Below, one piece after another: positions 12,620 through 24,800 of a DNA stretch of 64,000 bases (position 1 is its first letter; every line of letters begins with the position of its first letter). The DNA comes from Ascaris suum (lineage: Eukaryota > Nematoda > Chromadorea > Rhabditida > Ascarididae), in assembly GCA_013433145.1 (NCBI GenBank), contig CM024187.1:806001-870000 (forward strand), in the 5' to 3' direction. The notes beneath the pieces were generated by a model. That model had not been told where the DNA came from and made no database searches. It worked only from the letters and a program-made list of their open reading frames with translations. A program made the position numbers and the translations under genes.

Positions 12620-13081
12620 ATGCCACTCTGCTGGTTGTGTCTGAATCGAGTACTATCACATTCGACGAAGTCTTCAAAATTCAGAGGGTTCACTGGAGGC
12701 TGAAAGAAGCGCAGCTGTTACCTATTTCAGATAACGTTCAGCGTGACTAATGGAAGCAACCACATAGAATGGCTTTTGGCAGGAGGTAAATAGATTGCTC
12801 GGTGGCCACTAAAACCACTCGATACGATGACATATAGTGCAATTTTCTTTTGTTGCTTTTAAATTTAACTAGAAGGGACATTTTCTCAGTCGCCGGTTTT
12901 CAGTTCATGGTTGCGCTAATGAAGGAACAGCCTACTGAACTTTGCCACTCAGTGAGTGATATTCAGCACACAATTCGCGCAAATATAGCAAAAATTGTAA
13001 GCTTCTCGCGTATCCACAGGCTTATATAGGAAAGTTTTACAGAAGAAAACAGATGGTTACGTGGGCGAATTCCTGTGTTGA
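12620..13081 (+). CDS. unrecognised gene, last four exons
   Basis: Four small exons join in phase: 12620-12687 (acceptor TTCGTAG, donor AGG|GTTCAC), 12731-12785 (TTTCAG, donor GAG|GTAAAT), 12890-12951 (TTCTCAG, donor TCA|GTGAGT) and 13043-13081 (TTTTACAG, ending TGA). Introns are 43, 104 and 91 nt. The product reads ATLLVVSESSTITFDEVFKI, then ITFSVTNGSNHIEWLLAG, VAGFQFMVALMKEQPTELCH, and the tail KKTDGYVGEFLC. The 5' exon(s), needed to supply the start codon, are not identified; the first exon starts with two bases of a split codon. I do not recognise the family. The run of good splice sites is the main evidence. Confidence 0.45.
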
Positions 13082-14190
13082 ATGAGAGCCCTATAAACTA
13101 AATTAAGTGTGAGCGAACACTTCTAAGCGTCACTTAACAATGCGATGACGCCAGACAGGATATATACAAAGAAAGTGATGTCCATGGGGAGATTGCAACG
13201 TCGATACGTATAATGAAGTAATCGTATAGCTGAAACCTCTACTTCATTCACACTTTTTGCTCATCAACTGAGCACAAATCATCGCAACTAACAATCAATA
13301 TCGTTCAAAACACATCTCAGAGAATTATAATTAACAGCATTGATGACGTCCTTTGAAATTACCTCTTTACAGAAATCGCTACGCCATCAAGCTTATCAAC
13401 CCTTAAAAAGTGGCATTTCGACAATAATTTTAAGTTCATTACTTCATTGAGCATGAATGCTACATGAATAAGTTGGGTAATCATACGGCTTCTGAGGTGA
13501 ATTAATTGCCTCGGAGATTAAATTGCTAAAGAGATAAAAGCATCCTATACTGACTTGTCCACTTCGACAGGGATCCATTAGAAAATACCCTTCTAGAAGA
13601 GATAATTTTTTCAAAAGGTTTTCCTCGCGAAAAGAGAACGCAACAAATTTCAGTCATTTTCTTGAAGTTGCCTCTAATGCGCAAAAGCGTATTGCAGTCA
13701 CATGATGTGCCCAATCTCGAAATATGGCATCTTGTAGCATCTTCATTAATTGAAGCATGCCGCAAAATAATGCTTTAGCAGAGTAGATGAAAGTTTTGAC
13801 TCTTGTGTACTATCATGCGACAATTCCGATATATGCAAGGGAATGTTCGGACGGACTCTTTAGCTAACCCACAATCCTTTCAAGCAATGATACATCCAAG
13901 GCATTTCTATACGGATATAATATATATCCAGAATATCCAGAAAATTTGAGTAAAGCAAACAAAAAAACGAAGCGAATGTAAAGAAGGACTTCTTGTTTCG
14001 CATCAACTGCATAGTACAATGAAACTTTCATGATCATAATTGCTGTTGTTTTCTTACTTCGTAAGCATAAGCATGTCATGCAGATATAGTGAAGACTGTT
14101 CCAAAAAGAGAAATTCAAAACAAGTGCGGATCATGAGAGAAAAATATCCTACGATGCTGTAATATGAAGCACGCGCCGCCAACGACATGA
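13082..14190. other. no supported gene
   Basis: AT-rich. Around 13650-13765 two overlapping minus-strand frames are open (one ATG frame of 34 codons), but neither has homology or matched splice sites. Confidence 0.35.
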
Positions 14191-14322
14191 CATCAACTAT
14201 ATCAAAGGATCAAATCAGTAAATGATTTGTGCTACTGTAGCATGGTTTGGGGTGTAGGATCCGCTATTGATGCCGCCGATCGTATAGAAGGCATCTTGAG
14301 CACCATAACGAGAACATACTGA
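14191..14322 (+). mobile_element. Tc1/mariner-like transposase remnant
   Basis: A plus-strand frame of 43 codons reads CYCSMVWGVGSAIDAADRIEGIL. This resembles the 'SVMVWG....G...RIEGIM' segment around the second catalytic Asp region of Tc1/mariner transposases. Flanking sequence holds no intact transposase, and I found no terminal inverted repeats, so it is a fragment at best. Confidence 0.35.
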
Positions 14323-16687
14323 GTGAACTTCCAAAAAATACAACCAAAGTCAAAACATGGAGCGTGTGCTTTTGTAGGATCTCATGTGGCACTCTCTGAC
14401 AACCGGTTGCTCATTTGGTAATTGGCTTTGCATCTGGCGAGCAAATTTCACTGACTTAGCACAACAAGGAGATAAGTATTTGTTTCTTGGTCCCAAAGTG
14501 AAGTTCGAAGGAAGTTAAGGGGTAAGGAAGAGGAATTCAAAATTCGGATGAAAATGCAGGTACTTCAGCTTGCATTTCCATGCCACTGCTGCATAGGGAA
14601 AACCAGCATTTCGTATTATGCACCGCTGCTCACTCGTATTAGTGTTGAGCAGAAATCGAGAAATATCCATGTACTAATTTCGTCGTTACTGCAACATCAT
14701 CGAGGATATCCGCCCACCTTCCTTAAAGCCTATCCTGAACCACTGCAAAAAAAGCGCACTCTACGTCATGCTGATAATTCATAGGGATCTAGCTAGAGAA
14801 TATATTGGAATGAAAGCGCAAAAGTTTCTATGCTAGTCGTGTCGCATATTAACTCAACTTTCTCCTATACTTGTGTCTAATGCCGTTTTAATTAGACAGC
14901 AGTGAATGAGATTTAAAGAGTCATTTATCCTGCACTGTTATGAGTAGAATGCAGTGCATATCATAATGCATGCACACGACACAAAATTTTTTCTACATAC
15001 ACCGAACACTTTGCCCAATGTTGTAAATGTAGGGTAAGGGGCGTTTTTGCGATACTGATGGCGAGAAAAAAGTGTAGCCATTGAATTGGCCGCAAAATTC
15101 ATTATTGAAACCATCACCGCAATATCAAGTTGTTGATGTCCTAGAAGTGCTTTCGTCAGTCAAGAACACTCAGAGCACGTTGATGTTTTTATACATGTTG
15201 CGAATCGAAATCGTCCAGGAATTTTTTATTGTGAGAAGAACATAGTCTATTTTTCACCATATTTAGGGAGAAATTTCGCCTTAAAAAAATGCATACAACC
15301 ATTTCTGCTCAGCGTGGAAATTGAGGTTGCTCAAGTTGTTCGGTTAAACGATGAACAAATAAGATCAGCCAGAACTGCAACCACGCTTAGAGAATGAGCA
15401 GTGAATGAAAACAAGAGAGCGCAGTTAGTAGTGGAACTTGCCAAGCTTTGTACATTAATGTTCGATTAAAACATACAAAAATTGAACTAAGGCACCACTC
15501 AGATAGGCACATATCACTCTTCAAATCCTTATCGAATGTGAAATCCATATCGTCGCAATATTTTCTTCATCTACGCCTTATTTTAGGCTCGCTGAGTGTA
15601 TATCTCCATATGGAAATTATAGGAAGATTGAGACCCATTGAAAGACACCATGTGTCATCCCACACTTTCGTCACCATTACGTGCCTTTTTTTGATATTTT
15701 TTGCGAACTTCTCTCAGAGCTCCTCTTAGAAGGAGTGTTTTTTAGAGCTTTTCGTAGAATGTTGCACAACTGAAGTATGGCGACGTGATGTCTGGTTATA
15801 GAAACTCGTAGGTAAACATGTTTGTTTAAAAATTGCAATTGTAACTCCTATAAACTCGATGGCTATAATCATTTAAGAGTACCACTGAGCATGTGAATTG
15901 GTATTAAACAAAAAGTCGGGGTTTTAACCTCGGAATGGATTTTAATAAAAGCAAACCGCACAACCGTTCATTGCGCAGAAAAAAAAACGACATTGCTCAG
16001 TTTTTTTTTTAAACTTTTAATATCAGTTGAATCGGATTGTTTGCGAAAAGCTGCGAGAAGCGCGTAGAACAATAGTTTCTCCACGACACGCCCTCATTTA
16101 TTTGTGTGATCATGTGGATCTGTTGAATGTGTGAAGGAAATAGTCATAAATTTGTGATACATCTATTCACATCTTTTGACAATTTCGAAATTTCACGTCA
16201 TCTTGCAGAGGCTAGTCGACCTTCATCCTTTCCAGATGCACTCTATCTGCTCCTTTTCCTGAAATTCAGCAAATCCGATCCAGCAAAGATCGATTCCGGT
16301 GTTCTTATGTTCTTGTGTTCCTGATGGATAGTTTTGCATCCTCTAAACTCATGCGACATCGTATTTTTCTCTCTCGAATTTTGGTGCTCAAGCATTTCAG
16401 TATTTGAATTGCATTCACCCAAAAACTTGAAAGGGTTTGATGAACTCCTTTACTGCGACAGTGCTAATTGTCGCCAGCTTCAAGCGACGAAATTCTCAAA
16501 CCTCTCAAGCGTCAGGAAACTGTGGGCTCGGTTTTGAGCCAAAATTGAAAATATTCAATGCTTGAGAGTTGGCTTCAACCACTGAAAAAGAGGTGGCGTG
16601 CGAATTGAATTCTCACAAACGAGAAGGCTAAATCCTCATCTAAATACATTTGTGTTTAATGCAGCAAATGTAAGTTCACTTCCACAG
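14323..16687. other. no supported gene
   Basis: Mostly AT-rich. Open frames at 14548-14784, 15448-15729 and 16127-16537 are within what chance gives and show no domain. Confidence 0.35.
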
Positions 16688-16988
16688 ACTTTCATATGAA
16701 GGTATAGCGAAATCGCAAAGCTGCACTGAAAATTTAAGGGATTTCGCAAGTGCGAATTTGAAGGAAAAAAATGCTCAAGAATCACATGCTGTTCTCCTCA
16801 GGAAGAAGCAGAACAGTATGCATCAGCATGAAAAGACTTGGAATGGTCCAACTTTAAATCGTTTGCGTAGACTCAATGACTGGGAGGCGGACTGCCATAC
16901 AACATCGCACATGGTGAGTGAAAGGAAACAGGCAGCGAAAACGCTCAGGAGGGTTGTGAGCATAGAACTCAAATATTACCGAAGTTGA
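16688..16988 (+). CDS. unrecognised charged exon, 99 codons
   Basis: After a good acceptor (ACTTCCACAG) the frame stays open for 99 codons to TGA. It is rich in Lys, Arg, His and Gln (NLKEKNAQESHAVLLRKKQN, then RLRRLNDWEADCH). A GTGAGT at 16916 could instead be a donor after SHM. An ideal GTAAGT lies only 18 bases before the acceptor, which cannot be one intron, so the local structure is unclear. No family recognised. Confidence 0.33.
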
Positions 16989-17067
16989 CTCGAGTACTCA
17001 GGTAACAGTCAAGTACCGAAGGAGCGCGATAGATAGCAAGTACGAAAAACGTGGCCTACGTTAACAG

Positions 17068-17244
17068 CTTTTGCATGCCATATCGAAGCAAATTTATTTT
17101 CACTCGTGAATTTTTGCATATCAAGTGGAAGAGTGCTCCGGAGTAAGACTGATCATTGCCAAGTAGAAGACAAATACTTACAGCTGCGAAAGGAGACCAT
17201 ATCCATCCTTTTTGAAGGAACACCTTCAAATACTTTTCCCGTAA
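17068..17244 (+). CDS. possible two-exon terminal fragment
   Basis: Exon 17068-17142 (acceptor TTAACAG, donor GGA|GTAAGA) joins exon 17184-17244 (acceptor ACTTACAG, stop TAA) in phase. It reads FCMPYRSKFIFTREFLHIKW, then PYPSFLKEHLQILFP. In another frame the second exon is also open and ends at a perfect GTAAGT, so the correct frame is uncertain. The intron would be 41 nt. Confidence 0.28.
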
Positions 17245-18721
17245 GTTATATCGGGTGAGGTGAAGTAAGTTACTACAAACTTAATAAATGTGATGTTATT
17301 CAGGATGCATACCATAGAATAGGCCATATAACCATAAGAGCGTTGAGCATGGATACATTAAACGACATGCCATCATCCAGCTTCATATCGCTTCAATATA
17401 GAGTTTTTCGAGTTGGTCAACGACAAACAGCGATTTTGATGCTCTCGCGCGTTCATATATCGTAAATCCAGCTTGACAGTTTATGGTATGTTTGTGCAAC
17501 AGCAAATATTCAATGATTTACCTTCAGTATCCACTCTCCTTCAAAAATTCTACTGGCGCAAAATTTTGTTTGTGTGAGATATGTATAAGACTTTCGGTAG
17601 ACAACATCTCCATTTCCTCTCCCTTCCTTAGCGCCTTCTCCTTCACCTCCTAACTTTTCAGAAAAAACGACAGCGGCAACTAACTACATCGGTTGCAAAT
17701 ATTTTTTGCATGAACAATGTGTTGACACTTGTCGAAACCGACATAAGCTGCTAAAATTCGCACAACGCCGCACTCTCCAAGTAGAATAAATAATGACAAA
17801 TGTGCTATCAGATGGTTCAAAATTCAAATTTTCTAGGCAACGTTATGTTCACTGCTGAGCATACAATTTTTTAAAGTTAACTCTATTCTCTCCTTAGCCT
17901 ATTGTGGCTCATAACATTTCTTCAACAACTCATTTAACCTAAGTCTTCCGGTAATCATCTGGTCTTCAAGGTTAAAGTTTTTGATGAGTTTCATTGAAAC
18001 ATAATTTTTTCGCATGATTTTCAAAGCAATGTAGTACCGTAGTGTGATATGTCGGCAGTTACTGAACTGAACGCTTGCAGCTCGACGAATGCAGTACGAC
18101 AAAATTGTTTGATTCGGAAGCAAGACTGACGTTCAATGTTCGACGTGCTATCATGTCCTTTAGAAACTATTTTGTTGATGGTGCTTCGCCATTCACCAGT
18201 AATGTCATATTGTTACAGAGGGTGACATATCCTGATGCCAGTACATCCAATACTCCAAGCACGAAACGCAGCAAGTGCACATCCTAGTCTTCCTTCAAAT
18301 TTCATTCGCTATCGGCGCATATACACAAAAACTGATGTGTCCTTGCTCTTTAGGTGTTCTGCGCTAATGAGCAATACATGGTTCGATTGTTTAGGACTAA
18401 CCATGGCCTGCTATGGGATAGAGTCTTCTGTTTAATCTGCCTTCTGCTTCAAATAATATAAAATATTTTTCGGTTTCCCGAGCAAACATCGACATCGGGA
18501 ATTTGTCGATGCCAGAAACTCTTGAAGCTTCCCATGCCGAATACAAGAGAAGAGCAAAAAAGGTTTTCTCGCTTCACTTCTTATCACATACACATCGATG
18601 TTTCGCGCAGCAAACGAATCTTCAAAGAAATGGCAGATGGAGAAATTCGCAACGATTAAATGAAAGAGGCGAAAAGATTGGAGAGCATTACCTGTACGAA
18701 GTGCATAAGGATACATCAAAA

Positions 18722-18754
18722 CAGAATATGAAATAATTGTGATTTCATATTCTG
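18722..18754. repeat. perfect 13-bp inverted repeat, 7-nt loop
   Basis: CAGAATATGAAAT at 18722-18734 is exactly reverse-complemented at 18742-18754. It could be a hairpin, a MITE end or a chance palindrome. Confidence 0.85.
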
Positions 18755-21326
18755 CCGTTTAAACTTTCAAAGGGGTCACTGTAAATTTATATATGCATTC
18801 ACTATCGACATGAGCAGGATGCGATTTGTGTGAGAAAGTTGCATTGGCCGGTTAGGAGTGCGCTGTCACAATACGGTAAGCTTTATTCTCATGGTATATT
18901 GATTCGGATGTTAGTCTATAAGGGCACAGGAATAACGTTGATCCAATGGAAAAAAACAAGTGCTGAATATGTTGGGGACAGCCAATCTATCAGAGGTGTT
19001 AAGAAGCTGTGATGCTGTCTAAGAATCAATTAGTGAGAATCTCATTGAAATGTGATTCATATTTGGAGCAAACTTTTAAGCAAAAGCGTTGAGCAACAAA
19101 AGTAGGATAACGTCTATGCAAATTGCTATGAACGTTTTTCTGAAGTATCACAGGAATTTGGTGCACTGATATTGCTCTTTGTTTCTATAGCAGCAAGATG
19201 TAACGTCTTCATTTAATAGGTGCTTATTGGTCTCTTAACGACAACTAAAAACGCGACAAAATTTATAAGCACATTTCCACTCTTCTAATTACTAACATTT
19301 CTTGTTCATTTAGACATAAAAAGGTATGCTCTTTATAAAGGAGCAACTAACACCCTATTCATACTAGACACACAAAGCTGGATTCTTTTTTGCTTATCGG
19401 GAATAGCCGTTTTTATAGTGAAAGGCAACAAAAAGCCTGTCTGCGACTCAAATGAACAAAGCAAATGCAGTGTTTTGAATGGATCTACGCTCGCCTACTC
19501 CAGATACACTAAAAAGTAGGCTCCTGTTGATGGAAACCCTGAGATTAACGCAGCTTTTTGATCCATCGCTTTAAAACAGTTCTGAATTCGCTAGATATCA
19601 ATGTAAGATTACACTTCCTGATTCTGCCAGCTTCACTCTCGTCTCTTCTTATGGACGGAAATAAGCAAACAAATAAACAAGTGGAGAGGCAAGTCGTAAA
19701 AGCGGATAGAATATGCAGTTTGGCGACCAGCCGTTTTTATCAGTTATCGTCAGGAATTGCAGATGTTTTTTTGCAATATGGATAATCAGCTATAAACGTA
19801 AACGTAAACTGTTCATACAAATTTAGTAAAAAATCTAACAGATTTTAAGTGCATGAAGTGCGTTAAAATGTAACCAGCCGAGTTGAAATTACAAGGAAGA
19901 TGGGCATGTATACGTATAAATAAACTAAGACACGAAATTACCACAATGATCTCTCGCAGAGTAAATACGTACAGGCGAACGAAAACGAAATTCCATCCGT
20001 TGCACTTAGTTAGTTTAGGATTAGCTGATAAGAAGAGTTTATTTACAAGGCTACAATTTATGAGTGCGAATAAAACAGAAATTGGTAGCGATTTGAAATG
20101 TGGCTACAATGAGCAAGTAGATTCTATGAGGAAATTGGATCAAAAATAAACGTGAACATCCCTTCAACGACAGATCTATTAGCTATAGATGAGCAGTATC
20201 AGACACGAGCATCAAATCGAAACTAAATATAAACATCACTATGCAAGCTTCACTCCACTGAGATAACCTGCATGGTGCAAGTATAACGCAGACAAAAGTG
20301 TATCATGCAAACAGCAGAATTTGTCAATTCCAATATGCAGTGTAGAAATGTGAAGTGCACAACGCGCAGGATATCTGTGTATATAATCCTATTCAGCTCA
20401 GCGGCCCTTTATATCTTGTGATATTCGAATTTTCTTTACTCAACGTCACTTATTACGTCAGCTGTATTTTGGGGCGTTTTTCGTAGGGCGTATCCGCCTC
20501 GTCGAGGTGTTGCGCCATTTCGCTAGTCAAATCAGACTGCATATACAAAATAATCCTTCTGCGTCATGCTGAAAGCAGAAAATTTTGTTATCGTTCGATC
20601 TTCTTAAATAAGCTACTTGTTTGCAGTCGAATTTCTTAACTTTGCCCTCATGTAACATGAGAGTTTCACATGTAAACTCAACATTAAGTAATCATAGCTT
20701 ATTCATTTAAAGAAGAATGTGAATATTTAAAGCGTTGATCGAAATTGTTGTGTAGCGTAAGACTGTGATGCCATGTTAGATAGCTGAATTGCGTGAAGAA
20801 TGATTAATCCTAATATTGATCACGAACTGCTTCAAAGAACAATATTTTGAGAATGCGAAGTTGTTCAGGACGTTTACAAGCCCTCTCAAAGTTGACTCAG
20901 CTGCTTAGTGGCATTTGCTTTTCAGTAAGCGCTTTCGTACAGGATGTTTTGATGTCGCTCTTCCTATCATATTTTGTGAAGAGATCAAGGTCCTGCTATC
21001 GAAGTTTTGGAATACCAGAAAGCCATTACTGAACGGAAATGAACTGTATAAATACAAGCCTCCAATCTGGAATTTTGATAAAGTATCTTGGGAAAGAGGG
21101 CTTACTGTGGAAAAAAAATATGATAAAAGATATATAACATGTGTGTTAGATTGTATTTTCTTCTACAGACATATTCTTGCATAAATATAAATAAGCTTAC
21201 GCTTTTGCACCGTATATATGAGTAGGATAATTTAATGTGGAAGCATCAGGGATGTGATAAAGGTGAAAGTCATTAAAATATTGCATAGATATATGAACGC
21301 TCAGCACGGAGGCTTTTTATTGCAGG

Positions 21327-21394
21327 GTGATATATTGATATAAGTTATATTGATATAAGTCAGTCAGGCTTTACTTATTGCAGAGTGATATAAG
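21327..21394. repeat. short direct repeats around GATATAAGT
   Basis: TATATTGATATAAGT occurs twice in immediate succession and GTGATATAAGT again 40 bases on. Confidence 0.7.
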
Positions 21395-21726
21395 TTGGCA
21401 ATAGTGCAATAGCAACAGCAGAACCTGACTGAGTGATGGCCATTATTTAAATAGACTGAAATGGCTGAACATTTTAAAAGGTACGGATAAGCGAGATGTG
21501 CTCGTATCGATGATCTTTATTATTACCAGAAGTGCACGACATCCACCAAAAACTAAAGGCCCCGTAAGCACGGAATTTCCAGCGTTAAGAAAAAATGAGC
21601 CGAATCTAGCGAAGCGTTCTTGAGATAACTTTGACGAAAGGGTAAATGATCTTCTGTAATATAGAATTCATGATCCCCCGAATCTTATAAGTTATCGTTG
21701 AACATGGATGAGTTTTCACTTTTTAG

Positions 21727-21887
21727 AAGTAGCCGAGGCACCCGTCAAGACCGTGCAGAATATACTCAGTGTAAACGAGATTGAGGTGCTGGAGATGATG
21801 TTCCTGCTTGTGGTGATGGAGCCGAAGAAGAACGTTTCAGAAATGGCTACTCTTTTTGAAGCGTTTGAGAACGATACATCTCAGTGA
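21727..21887 (+). CDS. unrecognised acidic exon, 52 codons
   Basis: After CTTTTTAG a plus-strand frame with balanced codon use reads VKTVQNILSVNEIEVLEMMF, then EPKKNVSEMATLFEAFEND, and stops at TGA 21885-21887. Local GC is higher than in the flanks. It looks like coding sequence of a helical protein, but no neighbour exon or domain was found and the opposite strand is also open. Confidence 0.3.
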
Positions 21888-24800
21888 GGTAGTGCGATCA
21901 GGAAACTGACCTCTAGAACCGAGGCACAACCAAGATGCTCGTGCTCCTGCCGGATGGTTACGCTTGAGGAAGTCCCTCAAAGCATAAAAGTTTTCAAATC
22001 TGAGAGAAAATCGTTCTATAAGAGAATAGTAATTTCAGCACTTACAATGACTAAGAAAGATTTTACAAGGCGTATCAAGAGCTCAATGCAGTCATTTCGC
22101 GAGTGTTCGATACGAAAAATATTGGAAGCAAAAGTAAAGCAACAAGAGCAAGATTTGAAAATCATTACAAGCACAATTATAAAAAAAGACTTCAAAAATT
22201 ACAGTGAAATATTTTCAAATTACAACTTGAGTATCTCTATGTTACTAATCACCGAATTATCGACAATTTCAGTGGAACGATTTACAAATTTATAGATAAT
22301 ATTATGATAAATAACCGATGCTATCTTTAAAAATGCATTCTGGAATATCAGTTTCCAGAAACAGTGCTTTGCATATATTTGGAAATAACGCTTACAAGAA
22401 TTGCAACTAAATTACAACCCCATTTGAAAATCTAGACATTGAAAACGTTTTGCCAGGACTGGAAAGCTGCCATAATATCTCGAACGCTAGAATATGAAAC
22501 AGAAGAAATGATAGTGATTTTATTGTGCACAGCACTACCACAAGTGCAACGTAGAAATGCACTTAATCGAACATGAGACTTCGTGGCTGAACTGTTAAAC
22601 AAACATTTGCGAATTCGAAAAGTGGAAAAGGTAATACAGATTTTTCTCATTTCAAAGGTCTTGCCTAACGTAAGCAAAGTAAACAGTTGGCTTTCAGTGA
22701 ATGGATTGGAAAAAGGAAGCTTCGTATTACCTTGAAAAGTGCGACAGGATACGCAGAGGAAATGTGATATGGCAATGTGACAGAACTATGACAGAACTGT
22801 CGAAAAGGAACGGGGAAGTTTTAAAAAATGTTAATAGCGATATCTACTTTCTTCTTCAGTGAACGTAACGAATGAAAATAATGAGAAATTGCAGAACAAG
22901 AAAACGTAAAACGATAATAGTAATTCGGAGGTTTTATCAAAACGTAGCAGTATTTCCGAATGACAGCTATATAGATACGATTGAATCTCCTATATGCACA
23001 GGTTTGCACACAAGTATAATAACTTGAAACTATAGCACACAGAATTTATTGGAAATTGTTACGGTGGAGTATGATTCAGAAGCGCTGTAATGTTCGTATG
23101 CCGATCATACTTCGTAATTCCAGCTTCAGTGACACTGCAGTTCCAACTGTTTGGCAGACGCAGAGGCAGACGGGCATATGCATAAATACGCACAGACACA
23201 ATGTAGTCTTCATGTAGCTTTCAAATGCAGATTCTCAGTAGCGCATAAAAATTATGCATTATATTGCTTGCTTAAGCGAGTTTAAAAATTCATTAACTAA
23301 TTTGATTAACTGATGAGAAAACTTTTTGGCAATTTGAAAGCAGAGCGCATCAGCTCAAAATATAATAGGGTGGAATCTCTCTTCTTGATCGGCAGAACGG
23401 CTTTTTGGGAAAGGCATTGCACTCTAAGTAATTGGTAACGACAAACCTTCTTTATGCAACTGATCTGCCAAAAATTCAGAAATTTTGAGTGAGCTCTATG
23501 AGCTCTATGCACAAATGCTAGGGATTTTTCAATCGTGATCAGATTGCTTGATCGCAACCATCATTTCGTCTACAATCCTCGCTCACAGTCTACTGAAACC
23601 TATCGTCTTCTGTTTCATACATAAGACATTTTCCTCCATCATCTGCGAATATTTGACGAATATTATCATACTTTATTGGCACTGATGGTGCTGCAACCGC
23701 TTTGTACTGAAGCAAACAGTAGTCCTGAGAACTTAGGAAAAGTCTTAGTCCGGACCTTCAAGGGTTCTTACAAAGAACCTTGGTGGTTCTTATTGTCCGC
23801 ATGAAGTACATCACAGTCAGGATGAAAACAAATCATCAAGGATGGAAAATCATGCCTCTTTTTAATTCCTATTACGCTGGAAAACTTAACTAGGCCTAGG
23901 TGAACATTGCTGATAGATGACACTGAACCAATTGAAGTATTTATGGAAACGAATAAAAAACGTTACACATAAGTATGCGCTTGCTAATTATCAAAAGTAA
24001 ATGCGAAATGAGGGCTAAATGGGAATCGCTATCGAGAAGATCATTTCAAAAGCTCATGAGGTTGCACCACCAAAATTAACGCTTTGAACAAGAAGAGAAT
24101 ACAACATACGTTGGCGAAATGTTTTGTCTAATTGCCATTCCCTTACTAAGCATTCCTGCCACCCTCGGAATAGGATGACATCGTTCGCAGCAGTACCTTC
24201 ATTCCGACACAGTAGTTTCCTGTTCAACAATTCCAGCGTTCATTGTGAATTAACCTGCAAAATGTATGCGGTTTTCCGTGCTGCTGGAGGGCGCCCCACA
24301 ATGTTCTCAATTTTAATAAGTACATCGACACTGTTTCGAATTCTGTTTCGCAGGTTCACATTCACATTAGTCTGTCAAAGTTACCTATTCATGGTCTAGA
24401 ATTGTATCGAAATGGCACGAGAAGAGTGCATCAAGGAACGTTTTTTGTTAATATCAGATCCCTTTGGAAGCTGAGAAAACTGTTACATTTGTTATATTGT
24501 TTAACAGTTTATCTGCCCTAGAAACGATCAGAAAACGAGGAGTGGCAGACTTGCATCAGCATACAACAAGAAGTAGATGGGATATTTGTGTTATTTTCAG
24601 AGTCCAAAGCACTCACCGAAGAACAAATCTGTCCCATGGACGTTTTCCGGCAATGATGAAATTTAATCGATGAATCTGGCAAGATGAGTCATCAGAAGGC
24701 ATAAACACAAACCGCTCAGTTGTTGTCTCCATGCAATCTTATTACGGACTCCTTATTCCTGAACCAGCTGTACTGGTACTTAGTTTGTACTTAGCCTTTT

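Larger units (their letters stand above)
17245..21726. other. no supported gene
   Basis: AT-rich intergenic DNA. The frame at 18503-18736 (+) is charged and protein-like but ends inside a hairpin and has no splice support. Nothing else is convincing. Confidence 0.35.
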